Assembly: GCF_029931775.1 (NCBI RefSeq)
Contig: NC_079316.1
Span: 66,218,064-66,282,063, forward strand
Direction: 5' to 3'
DNA length: 64,000 nt
Source of the DNA: Euleptes europaea
Lineage: Eukaryota > Chordata > Lepidosauria > Squamata > Sphaerodactylidae
Shown here: in pieces, positions 63,655 through 64,000 of the stretch
Numbering within the stretch: the stretch's first letter is position 1
Layout of the letters: the number at the start of each line of letters is the position of its first letter
Made by a program: the position numbers and the translations under genes
Notes under the pieces: model-generated
The model's database searches: none
The model's input: only the letters and a program-made list of their open reading frames with translations
Told to the model about the DNA's origin: nothing

Positions 63655-64000
63655 GTTCAACAACAAAAAGGGTGTGCAAGTGTGATCTCGAAATGTAAAA
63701 CTGGGCTGCAAATACATACATTTTTAAAAAACTGGGTCAAGGGAACAGAGCGGCCGATGGGGCCACGGGGAAAAGCCAACCTTCCGATCGGTAATGTACA
63801 ACAGGAACCGGCTACCATCCAAGACAAACGCTGCGGACATTTTCATTGTGGCAGATGTAGAAAAACAAAGCACGTTTATGGTCTTCACCCGCAGGGCAGA
63901 GGAGGGCCTCGACTTGAAAGGCAGGCAGGGGCGCCAGGGTGGGACCGGCAGGCCTTGCCTCACGTAAAGGAGCTGCCAGGGGCTGAATGGCGCTTTGCTC
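63655..64000 (+). other. Open frame running off the window, unassigned
   Basis: The plus frame has no stop for 115 codons to the window edge and includes CGHFHCGRCRKTKHV. This loosely resembles the Cys motif before the GIY-YIG domain of Penelope-like elements. The minus strand is also open (63724-63963, with KMSAAFVLDGSRFLLY). Local CpG content is raised, so it may instead border the EIF3A promoter island. I cannot choose. Confidence 0.25.

Noticed and set aside
62000-64000. Search for EIF3A exon 1 (MPAYFQRPENALKRAN)
   Set aside because: No frame on the minus strand encodes it; exon 1 must lie beyond the right edge.

Overview
The window looks like nuclear DNA of a squamate reptile (lizard or snake, possibly a gecko). 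It is about 60% AT and intron-rich. Its dispersed repeats are CR1 LINEs, an RTE/BovB-like LINE tail, several tRNA-derived SINE families, a 5S rRNA-derived SINE, short hAT-like inverted-repeat elements and Penelope-like inverted pairs. The species call is inference from repeat content and protein similarity only.

Two host genes are clear, and they sit in the same order and convergent orientation as on human 10q26.11. NANOS1 is a single-exon, plus-strand gene (CDS 19847-20677) in a CpG island with two CCAAT boxes and a GC box upstream. EIF3A is on the minus strand. Coding exons 2-22 lie between 59871 and 31136, exon 1 is beyond the right edge, and the 3'UTR probably ends near 30115. All 21 exons have AG/GT borders and consistent phases. 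With a 49-nt exon 1 the protein would be about 1,442 residues. An intron of EIF3A carries an H/ACA snoRNA that matches SNORA19.

Layout: 1-19400 is intergenic and repeat-rich, with nested palindromic DNA elements at 10.3-11.0 kb and 18.8-19.4 kb. 19.4-22.8 kb is NANOS1 with its promoter and probable 3'UTR. 22.9-30.1 kb is intergenic and holds a 5'-truncated CR1 (25.97-28.6 kb). 30.1-64 kb is EIF3A, its introns holding SINEs, CR1 pieces, an unnamed repeat present twice, and Penelope-like inverted pairs. The last 350 bases hold frames open on both strands that I cannot assign.

The genes act in different processes. NANOS1 represses mRNAs through the CCR4-NOT complex in germ cells. eIF3a is the scaffold subunit of initiation factor eIF3. 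No shared pathway is implied by their adjacency. The most unusual finds are: an inverted fragment of the EIF3A end (last codons plus 3'UTR start) held between the two arms of a Penelope-like insertion inside EIF3A's own intron 21; a 93-nt in-frame candidate cassette exon in intron 11; two separately homogenised 30-nt repeat arrays in exon 19; and a 248-bp palindrome whose middle block is flipped.
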